Source: Panacibacter ginsenosidivorans (lineage in GTDB: Bacteria > Bacteroidota > Bacteroidia > Chitinophagales > Chitinophagaceae). From it: 64,000 nucleotides of DNA. The translations under genes and the position numbers were made by a program. Of this stretch, positions 8,877-17,975 are shown piece by piece (the first letter of the stretch is position 1; every line of letters starts with the position of its first letter). The stretch spans positions 992,001-1,056,000 of the forward strand of contig NZ_CP042435.1 of assembly GCF_007971225.1 (NCBI RefSeq). The letters run 5' to 3'. The notes beneath the pieces were generated by a model. The model was not told where the DNA came from, ran no database searches, and saw nothing but the letters and a program-made list of their open reading frames with translations.

Positions 8877-9800
8877 ATGAAAAAAGTAAAAGCATTTCCT
8901 TGCGGCACGGTTGCCAACATGGTTTGCGGTTTTGATATTTTAGGTTTTGCATTGAATGAACCTTGCGATGAGTTTGAAGTAGAAATAACAGATGAGCCTG
9001 GCGTTCATATCATCAACAACGACGACTATAATTTACCAACTGATCCTGAAAAAAATGTAAGCGGTGCAGCCATGCTTGCATTAATGGATGAAACACCTGA
9101 CGTAAGAGGTTTTATCATCCGCTCTACCAAACTTATCAAACCCGGAAGCGGTATAGGCTCAAGCGCTGCAAGCGCTGCCGGCGTTGTAGTTGCGGCGAAT
9201 TACTTACTTGGTAACCGGTTCAGCAAATTAGATCTTGTGCGCTTTGCCATGTTCGGCGAAAAGGTTGCAAGTGGTGTAAAACATGCGGATAATATTGCGC
9301 CTTGCATCTATGGTGGTGTCACACTTATTCGTGCCATTCATCCATTAGATATTGTAAGCATCGAAGCGCCGCTCTTACATGTTACAGTTGTGCATCCGCA
9401 GATTGAAGTGCGCACTTCAGATGCAAGACAAATTCTTAAACAACAAGTGTTGTTAAAAGATGCTATTAAACAATGGGGAAATATTGCGGGACTTGTCGCA
9501 GGGCTTCTCAAAAGTGATTACGATCTTATCGGTCGCTCTCTTGAAGATGTTATCATCGAGCCGGTGCGCAGCATTCTCATTCCCGGTTTTGATGAGGTAA
9601 AAAAGCGCAGTAAAGATGCCGGCGCTTTAGGCGGTGGCATCAGCGGCAGCGGACCTTCAATTTTCATGCTCAGTAAAGATGCTGCAACGGCGCATGCTGT
9701 AGCAAAAGAAATGGAAGATGTGTTTATAAAGATCGGCATCGATTATCACACGCATGTTACAACTATTAATCAGCAAGGTGTAAAACTTGTAAGCGAATAA
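8877..9800 (+). CDS. thrB: Homoserine kinase (GHMP family)
   Basis: A 307-residue GHMP-superfamily kinase. The ATP-binding loop IKPGSGIGSSAASAAG (about residues 87-102) and the C-terminal GALGGGISGSGPSIF segment (about 249-263) are the family hallmarks. It phosphorylates homoserine with ATP for threonine synthase. It starts 24 bases after thrA stops, so co-transcription is likely. Between it and thrC lies a dispersed-repeat arm (9802-9857) that could reduce or modulate read-through into thrC. Length and motifs are normal. Confidence 0.96.
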   Translation: MKKVKAFPCGTVANMVCGFDILGFALNEPCDEFEVEITDEPGVHIINNDDYNLPTDPEKNVSGAAMLALMDETPDVRGFIIRSTKLIKPGSGIGSSAASAAGVVVAANYLLGNRFSKLDLVRFAMFGEKVASGVKHADNIAPCIYGGVTLIRAIHPLDIVSIEAPLLHVTVVHPQIEVRTSDARQILKQQVLLKDAIKQWGNIAGLVAGLLKSDYDLIGRSLEDVIIEPVRSILIPGFDEVKKRSKDAGALGGGISGSGPSIFMLSKDAATAHAVAKEMEDVFIKIGIDYHTHVTTINQQGVKLVSE

Positions 9801-9801
9801 T

Positions 9802-9857
9802 TTTATGAACCAAACCGTAAATCATTCGTCATCGTTCCTTGCGTCGCACACTTGTAC
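9802..9857 (+). repeat. Dispersed-repeat arm with 20-mer form A, between thrB and thrC
   Basis: The outer end TTTTATGAACCAAAC begins right after the thrB stop codon, then CATCGTTCC and TTGCGTCGCACACTTGTAC (9839-9857), which lacks the first G of the 20-mer. No partner arm lies nearby. It occupies most of the 96-base thrB-thrC gap, so the mRNA of the pathway operon probably carries it. Confidence 0.85.
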
Positions 9858-9896
9858 AGCATAATATTTTTCATCATTTACTATTGACTATTCATA

Positions 9897-11192
9897 ATGA
9901 TTTATTATAGCCTCAATCACCAATCACCAAATGTATCTTTTGCAGAAGCAGCAGTAAAAGGACAGGCACCCGATAAAGGATTATATTTTCCGGAACGCAT
10001 TCCAACATTATCAAAAGAGTTTATTCAAAACATTAAAAATTACAGTAAGGAAGAAATCGGATTTACTGTAATGAAACCTTATGTTGGTGAAAGCATTCCC
10101 GATGATATACTAAAACAAATCGTTGTAGAAACCATCAACTTCGATTTTCCTTTAGTTAAGATCACAGATAATATTTCTTCATTAGAATTATTTCACGGGC
10201 CAACACTTGCATTTAAAGATGTTGGTGCAAGATTTATGAGCCGTTGTCTTGGTTATTTCAACCGCAACAGTCAGCAACATACAACAGTACTCGTTGCTAC
10301 CAGCGGCGACACAGGGGGCGCAGTTGCAAATGGTTTTCTTGGCGTAGAAGGCGTTGATGTTATCATCCTCTACCCTTCCGGAAAAGTAAGCCCGATACAG
10401 GAACTGCAGTTAACAACACTTGGGCAGAACATTACAGCCATCGAAGTACAAGGCAATTTTGATGATTGCCAGGCTATCGTAAAGCAAGCTTTTATTGATG
10501 ATGATCTTAATAAAAAATTTTCATTAACGTCTGCTAACTCAATAAATGTTGCAAGATGGTTACCTCAACAGTTGTATTATTTCTTTGCATACCAGCAATG
10601 GCACCATGAAGAACCTCCGATCATTTGTGTACCCAGCGGCAATTTTGGAAATATTTGTGCAGGCATTGTTGCATACATGAGCGGTTTGCCGGTAAAACAT
10701 TTTATTGCTGCATGCAATGCCAATGACACTGTTCCTGAATTTTTACAAACAGGGGAATACAAAGCAAAGCAAGCTGTAGCAACCATTTCCAATGCAATGG
10801 ATGTTGGCAACCCCAGTAACTTTATTCGTATTATGGAATTGTTTGCACAAAAAATTGAAAATTTAAAATCACTATTCAGTAGTGTAAGCATCGACGACGC
10901 TGTTACTAAAGCAACTATTAAAGAAGTTTATCAGCAATATCAATATCTCTTAGATCCCCATGGCGCTGTTGCATACAAAGCATTAGACGATTATTTACAA
11001 TATCATACAAATGATAAAGGTTTTATTCTTGAAACTGCCCATCCGGTAAAATTTCCTGATACAGTAGAAGAAGTTACAGGCGTCACTATAAAAATTCCTG
11101 AAAGCGTTCAGCATCTTTTAAGCAAATCTAAAAAGAGTGTTATGTTATCTTCAGGCTTTGAAGCGTTTAAAGATTGGATGATGCAGGCATGA
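9897..11192 (+). CDS. thrC: Threonine synthase
   Basis: A 431-residue PLP-dependent enzyme that converts O-phosphohomoserine to threonine. The N-terminus MIYYSLNHQSPNVSFAEAAV and FPERIPTL fit the ThrC family. The pyridoxal-binding lysine is K107 in LAFKDVGARF; SGDTGGAVANGF (near 140) and GNFGNICAG (near 249) are phosphate/cofactor-binding stretches. It follows thrB by 96 bases, most of which is a dispersed-repeat arm. Length is typical of the 430-residue subgroup. It completes the threonine branch from aspartate semialdehyde. Confidence 0.96.
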   Translation: MIYYSLNHQSPNVSFAEAAVKGQAPDKGLYFPERIPTLSKEFIQNIKNYSKEEIGFTVMKPYVGESIPDDILKQIVVETINFDFPLVKITDNISSLELFHGPTLAFKDVGARFMSRCLGYFNRNSQQHTTVLVATSGDTGGAVANGFLGVEGVDVIILYPSGKVSPIQELQLTTLGQNITAIEVQGNFDDCQAIVKQAFIDDDLNKKFSLTSANSINVARWLPQQLYYFFAYQQWHHEEPPIICVPSGNFGNICAGIVAYMSGLPVKHFIAACNANDTVPEFLQTGEYKAKQAVATISNAMDVGNPSNFIRIMELFAQKIENLKSLFSSVSIDDAVTKATIKEVYQQYQYLLDPHGAVAYKALDDYLQYHTNDKGFILETAHPVKFPDTVEEVTGVTIKIPESVQHLLSKSKKSVMLSSGFEAFKDWMMQA

Positions 11193-11212
11193 TCGTCAGC
11201 ATGTAACTGTTT

Positions 11213-12034
11213 ATGAAATATATCCTATTTATAACCTTTATCTTACTACATACAACTGCTGCATACACACAATCAATATACGATACATATGCGGAGGCTA
11301 CTGCTGTCACTGACTCAACTTCAGAATTTTTCAGTACAGTAGATCATCAATTCCATTTAGTAGAAGAACTCAGGTACAAGCAAAAAAATACACAGCAATT
11401 AAAAGAAGCCGTTGACTCAATTCCGCGTCTTCTCAATACCTGGAAGAGTATTATTATGAATGTAAAAGACACGCTTGATTTTAACCTGCTTACAATTATT
11501 AAATCTGCCGATAAAACATTTTGCATTGTATCCTGGGACACAAGATTAGGAGATTCTAAAATTGATTATGCATCGGTAATTCTTTATAAAATAAAAGACT
11601 CAATATACTTACAGCAACAAAAGCAGGAGTTCATAAAATCTAAACCCGAAAATCCTAAAATAAGATACACGGCTATTTATACCATTACAACAAAAGACAG
11701 GAAGATATTTCTTGCAAAAGGTTATGGACAAGGCCGTACAACAGAACCATGGCAGGAAATAAAAACATTTTGCATAGAAGACAGTTCATTATCACAGCCG
11801 AATATTTTGCCCGGAAAAAAGAACAGAATACTTATTGCAATTAATTCCATTGAATTAAAAGGCATAAAGAAAATTCCGCCACTTTCCTATGATAGCACTG
11901 CATTAAAACTTACTGTACCTGTAACTGATAAACACAATATTTTTAACGGCTCTTATACTTCCTATTATTTCAATTCAAAAAAATTTAAAGAGATCAAAGA
12001 CCTAGAAGTTCGTTATGCATTAGTTCCTTACTAA
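11213..12034 (+). CDS. Secreted protein of unknown function
   Basis: A 273-residue protein with a signal peptide (about 1-20, MKYILFITFILLHTTAAYTQ). The mature part is mixed alpha/beta and polar with no cysteine cluster, membrane segment or known catalytic motif. It contains VSWDTRLGDSKIDYASVILYK and later a stretch resembling beta-sheet exported proteins of Bacteroidota (ARYTAIYTITTKDRKIF-like). It starts only 20 bases after thrC, so it may ride on the thr transcript, although nothing links it to threonine. I do not recognise the family. Confidence 0.7.
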   Translation: MKYILFITFILLHTTAAYTQSIYDTYAEATAVTDSTSEFFSTVDHQFHLVEELRYKQKNTQQLKEAVDSIPRLLNTWKSIIMNVKDTLDFNLLTIIKSADKTFCIVSWDTRLGDSKIDYASVILYKIKDSIYLQQQKQEFIKSKPENPKIRYTAIYTITTKDRKIFLAKGYGQGRTTEPWQEIKTFCIEDSSLSQPNILPGKKNRILIAINSIELKGIKKIPPLSYDSTALKLTVPVTDKHNIFNGSYTSYYFNSKKFKEIKDLEVRYALVPY

Positions 12035-12074
12035 TAAGTAATTCTTATCTTTCATGAGATTAAAGGATTTATTT

Positions 12075-12126
12075 TTTGCCAAACCGCATTACTACTATCA
12101 TCGCCTGTTGCGTCGCACTCTTGTAC
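12075..12126 (+). repeat. Dispersed-repeat C arm with 20-mer form A
   Basis: CATCGCCT precedes GTTGCGTCGCACTCTTGTAC (12107-12126). It faces the reverse form B arm at 12784-12803; together they bracket the single DinB-like gene at 12229-12762. Confidence 0.85.
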
Positions 12127-12228
12127 ATTCTTACACTAATCGTCAAAAATTACCAGCCTTTTAAAAGCAGGTTTTTTAAAAAACGGTGTAACTTTCAATT
12201 CTTCCTATACACGTTAATATATAATGTT

Positions 12229-12762
12229 ATGAACAACCAGCTTATCATAACAAAACCAACTTCAGATGAATATCCTGAATGGTTTGCCGCAGAAATTCAA
12301 CTGGTATATTACAATGACCTGATAGAAGGTCTGCAGGATTCTCTAAACAAAACACTTACCTTTTTACACCAGTTAACAGAGCAGGATCTTCAATACCGTT
12401 ATGCGCCTGGTAAATGGAGTATTAAACAAATGTGGCAGCATATTATAGACGTAGAGCGTGTGCTTACTTACCGTGCATTGCGTTTTGCAAGAAAAGACGA
12501 AACTGTGCTAACCGCGTTTGATGAAAATAAATATGCAAATGTGAGCAATGCTGATCAAAGAAATTTTAAAGATATCATTCGTGAGTATGCAGTAGTAAGA
12601 GATTCCACGCTTGAATTATTCAGAAGCTTTACAGACGCAATGATCTTACACAGGGGCACAGCAGGCAGGTCAAATATGACCGTAAGATCAGTAGGCTATC
12701 TCGTGCTTGGTCATGAGATACATCATATAGGTATCATAAGAGAAAGATATTTAAAACGCTGA
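12229..12762 (+). CDS. DinB-like (four-helix metal-dependent) protein
   Basis: A 177-residue protein in the DinB/YfiT-like superfamily. The pattern is a helical bundle with GKWSIKQMWQHIIDVERV supplying H71, and LGHEIHHIGIIRERY supplying H162, H165 and H166; H71 plus two of the later histidines form the expected divalent-metal site. The ATG at 12229 is chosen because upstream in-frame sequence passes through a dispersed repeat and gives only a TTG. Family members include thiol transferases and damage-inducible proteins, but the reaction here cannot be told. It stands alone between two inward-facing repeat arms (12107 and 12784). Confidence 0.82.
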   Translation: MNNQLIITKPTSDEYPEWFAAEIQLVYYNDLIEGLQDSLNKTLTFLHQLTEQDLQYRYAPGKWSIKQMWQHIIDVERVLTYRALRFARKDETVLTAFDENKYANVSNADQRNFKDIIREYAVVRDSTLELFRSFTDAMILHRGTAGRSNMTVRSVGYLVLGHEIHHIGIIRERYLKR

Positions 12763-12783
12763 TCGTTGAGTAATGAGCAGAAC

Positions 12784-12835
12784 GTATAAGTGAGTGACAC
12801 AACAGAAGCTTAATATTTATTCAACTGCCTGTACA
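12784..12835 (-). repeat. Dispersed-repeat D arm with 20-mer form B
   Basis: GTATAAGTGAGTGACACAAC (12784-12803), then AGAAGCTTAATATTTATTCAACTG and a T/A-rich outer end. This is the right-hand partner of the arm at 12107 around the DinB-like gene. Confidence 0.85.
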
Positions 12836-12841
12836 AAAACA

Positions 12842-14860
12842 TTATCGCATCAACACTGTTGTTCCTTTAAAAAATAATGCTTTCCCTGAAAGGTCTTTAT
12901 ACTGCAGCATCCAAACATAGACACCCGTTGGTTGTGGGTGGCCGTTAAATGATCCGTCCCATTTTTGTGTCCAGTCTCTTGTTAAATAAATTCTTTGCCC
13001 GAATTGATTATACACGCTGAAAGTTAGATCGATAGCTTCATATGCGTTGAGTGGATAGAGGTAATCATTTACACCATCGCCATTTGGCGTAAATGCTGTT
13101 GGCACAGCTATATGACAGTTACTGGCTACTTTTAAATATTGTAGAGATGTATCGAAACAGTTCCTGTTGCTTTGCACTATAAGTTGTACAGGAAATAGTT
13201 TTTCTCTTTCAACAGTGTAATATGTTTGCGCTGGTGGCACTTGCAAATTACTTGTATGCCCGTTACCAAAACTCCAGAGCCATCCAACAATATTTCCAAT
13301 ACTTGAGTCTTTAAAAACCGCCACTTCACCGGGGCAATAAATAGCGGGTCCGTAAAACCTGGCATCCAGCTCATCATGAGGAAGTGTAATGACCTGTTGT
13401 GCAGTGTCAGAACAAAAACCATTGGTAACAGATAAGTTTATTGTAGTTGACCCAAAACCGCTGTAATATTTTACAGGATTTTGTAAGCTGCTGGAATCAA
13501 CATTGTCGAAGTACCATTTCCAGCTTGTAATACTGGCGCCTCCATTGTTAAAAAGATTCACCTGATCATCGGCACAATTCTGAATAAGCTCGTAAGTAAA
13601 ATTTGCCGATACTGTATCTTTTACAGTAAAATCTTTAGCTCCTTCAATCACTTCCTCGCCACATTCATCAATGGCAGTGTTGCCATCAGAACCTTTTACA
13701 AGTTGAATAGTATATGTTCCATCCAATACAACCGGTGATGCAAGTTTTACATTTATCAATCTTGAAAGCCCATCTACGCAAACGCCTTCAGCAGATGCAA
13801 CATTAACAGAATGCGGACCTGTAATAATAAAATCGCTGCCATCTTGTGCAATACTATTGCAACGAATATTTTTTATAAAAGTGAACTGCAACATATCTGG
13901 TGCGCATTGCACAGGTGTAAGATCACCTATTGGTATTGGCGCAACTTTGTAAACTGTAAAATCAATTTCATCGCTTATTGCAATGCCTCTGTCGCAATTA
14001 TCAAGTACGGTATTACTATCTATACCATTTTTTGCTACGAGCTGGTAAGTGCCTGCTGTAAGCGGCTCCTGGAGCGTAACTATTAATGAATCAAATTCAA
14101 AACTATTATCGCAACCAATTGCTTCTGCAGATTTAATTTTTGCAAGAGCACCTTTAATAAAAAAATCACTGCCATCTGTTGCAAGCGTTTTACACTTCAT
14201 CTTTTTATTAAGCTTAACGCGTATTTGCGAGCCATCACAACTTGCGCTGCTTGATGCAAAGTCAGGATCAAGTGGGTCTGTAATACCTGCAGAGCCGCCA
14301 AAAGAAAGTTTATAACCTATCTGGGAGTCTGTATAATGACTAACCATTAAAAGATACGTATGCCCTTGCTCTAAATAAGGCATCTGGCTAAATGTAGGAA
14401 CATTATCAGTGGGTATTGATGCACATTCAATATTTGAGGAACCACCAAATTTTGCACCCGTTAAACCATAACTCCCGGACCAGTTTCCTGTAACAACTAA
14501 TGATGCATTTGTATAAACGTCGTCAGGATTATGTCCTGTAATATCGTATAGCTGCCAATCATAATCATCATTCAGATCTGTTGGTGTTATTGTAAAACTC
14601 AGATCGCCGCTGGCGAAACAGGTAAATCTATACCAAAATGGGTTTTTATCAGCATAAGAAGCCCCTGTAGGATCACAACCCGGTACCGCCAGGCCTCTGT
14701 TACTACAGGGAGGAACAATAGTTTGAGAAAAAGTATCAACACCACAAACCGGAAAGGCTGTGGAAGGTGTTTGCCCTAAAGCGGAACAGGGCTGTGCTGA
14801 AACAGCAGAGCCCAGAAACAAATAACAAATTGTGATACATAAATATTTTATGAACGACAT
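12842..14860 (-). CDS. Secreted surface protein with PKD-like domain and type B (CHU_C-like) C-terminal sorting domain
   Basis: A 672-residue exported protein. The ATG at 14860 gives a good signal peptide (MSFIKYLCITICYLFLGSAV, cleaved near SAQP); the longer frame would need a TTG. The middle contains repeated beta-sandwich segments and a PKD-like part (about 440-495, with SWKWYFDNVDSSSLQNPVKY and later GWLWSFGNGHTSNLQVP). The C-terminal 85 residues read VPTAFTPNGDGVNDYLYP, then VYNQFGQRIYL and GVYVWMLQYKD, which is the gliding-motility-associated/type B signal for the type IX secretion system. It is therefore probably delivered to the cell surface by T9SS. Ligand or function is unknown. It has no same-strand partner close by. 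Confidence 0.88.
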   Translation of the reverse strand: MSFIKYLCITICYLFLGSAVSAQPCSALGQTPSTAFPVCGVDTFSQTIVPPCSNRGLAVPGCDPTGASYADKNPFWYRFTCFASGDLSFTITPTDLNDDYDWQLYDITGHNPDDVYTNASLVVTGNWSGSYGLTGAKFGGSSNIECASIPTDNVPTFSQMPYLEQGHTYLLMVSHYTDSQIGYKLSFGGSAGITDPLDPDFASSSASCDGSQIRVKLNKKMKCKTLATDGSDFFIKGALAKIKSAEAIGCDNSFEFDSLIVTLQEPLTAGTYQLVAKNGIDSNTVLDNCDRGIAISDEIDFTVYKVAPIPIGDLTPVQCAPDMLQFTFIKNIRCNSIAQDGSDFIITGPHSVNVASAEGVCVDGLSRLINVKLASPVVLDGTYTIQLVKGSDGNTAIDECGEEVIEGAKDFTVKDTVSANFTYELIQNCADDQVNLFNNGGASITSWKWYFDNVDSSSLQNPVKYYSGFGSTTINLSVTNGFCSDTAQQVITLPHDELDARFYGPAIYCPGEVAVFKDSSIGNIVGWLWSFGNGHTSNLQVPPAQTYYTVEREKLFPVQLIVQSNRNCFDTSLQYLKVASNCHIAVPTAFTPNGDGVNDYLYPLNAYEAIDLTFSVYNQFGQRIYLTRDWTQKWDGSFNGHPQPTGVYVWMLQYKDLSGKALFFKGTTVLMR

Positions 14861-14985
14861 ATCAAAGTAACTGGTAAACAACTAAAGACCTGCTAAACAG
14901 GCAAAACGTTGCAATAAAAGATTTTCGGTACGATTAAATTCTGCTGATAATTATGGTTCCGGCAGTTGGTTCTTTGGTCATTTTC

Positions 14986-15143
14986 GTTGCGTCGCACTCT
15001 TGTACTGAAGAATAAGTTTATACAGTTTACAAGTTTACGTGTTCGCAGGTTCTTAGAATATAACAAATGTATAAACTAGTAAACTTCGTGAACATGTAAA
15101 CTTGCTCTTTCATTGTTCCGAACGTACAAGTGAGTGACACAAC
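14986..15143. repeat. Compact dispersed-repeat element, forms A and B head to head (158 bp)
   Basis: GTTGCGTCGCACTCTTGTAC (14986-15005) faces GTACAAGTGAGTGACACAAC (15124-15143). The interior is itself palindromic (AGTTTACAAGTTTACGTGTTCGC against GTGAACATGTAAACTTG). The same interior design occurs at 45834-45992. Outer sequence on the right continues AACAGCTCAATAG...CAGTTTGCAAACAAAAAA. This accounts for most of the 329-base gap 14861-15189; no gene is seen there. Confidence 0.9.
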
Positions 15144-15189
15144 AACAGCTCAATAGTTTTACTGCAGTTTGCAAACAAAAAATACAATA

Positions 15190-16317
15190 TTATTTTACAG
15201 GCACCATTTTTAAACATACAGGCATTGGTACATCTATCTTGGTATTGCTATCCTGCAAAATACCAAAGTTCTTATTGATGATAAATATCTGGATGTTGTT
15301 GCTGTCGCGGTTTGCAACCAATAAAAATCTTCCTGTAGGATCGATCATAAAATTGCGTGGATGCATACCAACAGCCTGGTGACCATTCTCCGCAAGTTTA
15401 CCATCAGATGAAACTTTATACATGGCAATATCGTTTGCTGTAGCGCGGTTGCTGGTGTATAAAAATCTTCCGTCAGGTGTTACATGAATATCTGCACTTC
15501 CTTTATCTGCTTTTGAATTGGTGTTATCAGATACGATGGTTTGAATTTCTTTTAGCGTTCCATTATTGTATTCATACACGATGATAGTACCGGCCAATTC
15601 ATTTAGCAGGTAAGCAAATTTTCCATTGGGATGAAATGTAAAATGACGGGGGCCGCTTCCATCCGGCACTTCATAGTAGGGAGGATCTAGTGGCGTTAAA
15701 GGATTGGTGGCATCGTTTGCATTAAAGGCATAACGATACAATCTATCATTGCCAAGATTGGCTACAAATAAAAATTTTTCATCAGGAGAAAGTACCACAG
15801 AGTGTGGATGCGGCATTTCCTGGCGGGCCACATTTACACCATAACCATCATGACTTATTGTTTGCACGGCAGGCTGCAAAGAACCGTCTGCGTTGGTTTT
15901 TAAAACACTTATATTTCCGCCGCTGTAGTTTGCTACGATAACATTTTTACCTGTTGAATCTACGGTAACATATGCAGGATCATCACCGCCTGTTAATTGC
16001 TTATTTAAAAAAACCAGTTCACCTTTTGTTTTATCCAGGGCAAAAGCACTTACCTCCCCGCCTTTATCTCCATGATTTTCGTTAACGGCATATACAAATT
16101 TCTGGTCTCTTGAGATGGCTAAATAAGAAGGATTCTCGACGCCTTTAGCAACACTAACCTGCGTTGCTTCATTTTTATTCGGATTATAGCGGTATACATA
16201 AATGCCTTCGCTTTTACCACCAGTAGTGTAGGTTCCTACTAACAAATATTGGATAGGGTTTTGTGCAAAACCGGCAACCGCAAATAAAAGAGAGCAGGCG
16301 AGCAAAAATTTTTTCAT
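15190..16317 (-). CDS. Secreted lactonase-family (6-phosphogluconolactonase-like) seven-bladed propeller protein
   Basis: A 375-residue protein with a signal peptide (MKKFLLACSLLFAVAGFAQ). The mature part shows repeated beta-propeller blades with the lactonase (Pfam PF10282-like) wording: LLVGTYTTGGKSEGIYVYRY, VENPSYLAISRDQKFVYAVNE, MPHPHSVVLSPDEKFLFVANLG, GSGPRHFTFHPNGKFAYLLNE and HPRNFMIDPTGRFLLVANRDSNNIQIF. Cytosolic relatives hydrolyse 6-phosphogluconolactone; exported Bacteroidota members are of unproven substrate. The signal peptide argues against a role in the cytosolic pentose phosphate pathway. It is flanked by a compact repeat element downstream and a terminator of the next gene upstream. 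Confidence 0.85.
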   Translation of the reverse strand: MKKFLLACSLLFAVAGFAQNPIQYLLVGTYTTGGKSEGIYVYRYNPNKNEATQVSVAKGVENPSYLAISRDQKFVYAVNENHGDKGGEVSAFALDKTKGELVFLNKQLTGGDDPAYVTVDSTGKNVIVANYSGGNISVLKTNADGSLQPAVQTISHDGYGVNVARQEMPHPHSVVLSPDEKFLFVANLGNDRLYRYAFNANDATNPLTPLDPPYYEVPDGSGPRHFTFHPNGKFAYLLNELAGTIIVYEYNNGTLKEIQTIVSDNTNSKADKGSADIHVTPDGRFLYTSNRATANDIAMYKVSSDGKLAENGHQAVGMHPRNFMIDPTGRFLLVANRDSNNIQIFIINKNFGILQDSNTKIDVPMPVCLKMVPVK

Positions 16318-16414
16318 GAGGGAATTGTTTAATTTTTAAGAACTCCGAAGATAAATGATATAGATAAATATTTAGTTAAGGTTTTGACAAGGGTATGTTC
16401 AGAAAACCAATATT

Positions 16415-16450
16415 CAAAAAAAGACCCGCTAACTTTTGGTATCAGCGGGT
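16415..16450 (-). terminator. Rho-independent terminator of the DUF4270 gene
   Basis: On the minus strand ACCCGCT pairs with AGCGGGT (16424-16430 and 16444-16450), followed by a run of seven T (16416-16422). It lies about 25 bases past the stop of 16474-17946. Confidence 0.85.
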
Positions 16451-16473
16451 GATCTTAAATTATGTTGACTGCG

Positions 16474-17946
16474 TTATTGTATGTCAGAGTATACTATGTG
16501 TAAGCGCATTTTATGATTAACACTATTACCGCCCCCTAATCTTACCCTGCCAATTGCGGGTGTATTCAATGGACCGCTTGTACCTGTATAAACCTGGTAA
16601 ATAGAAGTTTCAAGAGGATAAATATAATCGTTTGACGGTGCATAGAGTATCAATGGATAACTTTTCTCGTGCCTGGTTACGATGCCTTGTGCATAGCGTG
16701 AAATATCGAACGTATAGAAATAGATAGTTTGTTGTGTAATGGGATCTATTTTTTTGTTAGGGATGCAACCATAACTCAACTGGTTACCCACGGTTCCATT
16801 GGAAATCAAAACATCATGTGGTAAGGCAAAACGCCGCATAGAATCCAAACTATATGGTGTCAGGAATAAGTTAGGTGCTGTAAATAATGCATCATTGATT
16901 GGGTCACCGGGTACCTGCTCCATCACCAGTTCCGCACGATGTATGATTCTATTGCTCAGTGTTGCAAGACTATCTATAGTGATCTTAGTATAAATACCAG
17001 GGTTTGCATCGATAAATAAAAGGCTGTCATTTATATTTCCGTTAGTGGGAATATAAGATGGTATGGCTGTTCCACTGCGGTCTCTTGTTACATAATTACT
17101 GCTTCCACAACTATAGTTGTTGGTTCTGTAATAGCGAACGGCTGTGTCTCTTTTATTTATAGAATCTTTTATATTGAAATTATAATATACTGCTAGCTTA
17201 GTGTTGGTATCCAGCAGGTTTATTTTTAAAAGTGCATTTCCCATTCCTGTTTCAGGAACAATTTGATACCCTTTAAAAAAACGCTGGAAAAGTGAATCAC
17301 TATGGTATGCCCCCGTTGAGGTTGTATCATAGTCATTTAGCAGCTCATCTCCATATGACTTATTAAGCCTTATCCTTAGTTGATTGGTTGCAGCCTCTTC
17401 AAATGGGTAAATAGAATCATTCAGCTTGGTTATATCAATGTTGGCAGCAGCATAGTTTTCTGTAAGTTCATCGCCTCTTTCGACCTGGTAATTTGTAGCA
17501 TAGGTAGTATCTGACCTTAATACGTCTGCGCTTGCATCTGTATTCTTTATTTTATATACTCTAAAACCAAGGGGTACAGTGGTATCACCCCACACGCCAC
17601 TATAACCTAACACAAGAACAACTGAATCTATTTTAATGTCTGTACCATTAACAGGATAAACAGGAAAGACAGATGGTTTGAGCTCTACATTAATTGATGC
17701 ACTTGTTTTTCCAAACAGTGGATCATTGCTTATATAACCAAGGGCATTTGGGGTACCTATACCAACTTTAACTATCGTATCTTTCATATTCTTGGAAGTT
17801 ACATCCAGAAACATTTCTTTGGTATTAACCCCATCAATTGGCGGTATAAGGTCACCTCCGATATCGGTAGTAACAATCTTTGTACACGCAGTAATAAATG
17901 CAATAGCTAAAACCAGTATTATTAATAACGGGAGTTGTTTCTTCAC
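16474..17946 (-). CDS. DUF4270 family outer lipoprotein
   Basis: A 490-residue protein with a lipoprotein signal peptide (hydrophobic residues 5-19, lipobox ITAC with C21). The mature chain begins GGDLIPPIDGVNTKE, a characteristic DUF4270 start, and is a long beta-rich chain with DVTSKNMKDTIVKVG and GYISNDPLFGKTSASINVEL. Members are Bacteroidota lipoproteins of unknown molecular function. It lies 29 bases downstream of a glycogen-synthase-like gene on the same strand, an association I know from relatives next to panC. Its own terminator follows. Surface or periplasmic membrane anchoring is inferred from the lipobox. Confidence 0.85.
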   Translation of the reverse strand: MKKQLPLLIILVLAIAFITACTKIVTTDIGGDLIPPIDGVNTKEMFLDVTSKNMKDTIVKVGIGTPNALGYISNDPLFGKTSASINVELKPSVFPVYPVNGTDIKIDSVVLVLGYSGVWGDTTVPLGFRVYKIKNTDASADVLRSDTTYATNYQVERGDELTENYAAANIDITKLNDSIYPFEEAATNQLRIRLNKSYGDELLNDYDTTSTGAYHSDSLFQRFFKGYQIVPETGMGNALLKINLLDTNTKLAVYYNFNIKDSINKRDTAVRYYRTNNYSCGSSNYVTRDRSGTAIPSYIPTNGNINDSLLFIDANPGIYTKITIDSLATLSNRIIHRAELVMEQVPGDPINDALFTAPNLFLTPYSLDSMRRFALPHDVLISNGTVGNQLSYGCIPNKKIDPITQQTIYFYTFDISRYAQGIVTRHEKSYPLILYAPSNDYIYPLETSIYQVYTGTSGPLNTPAIGRVRLGGGNSVNHKMRLHIVYSDIQ

Positions 17947-17975
17947 AAAAGATAGATTAATAAAATCAGTTACAA

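Noticed and set aside
11213-12034. A role for this secreted protein in threonine metabolism
   Set aside because: Only position supports it; it carries a signal peptide and no related motif.
12076-12228. Upstream extension of the DinB-like protein
   Set aside because: It would begin at TTG and translate through a dispersed-repeat arm; the ATG at 12229 gives the normal family start.
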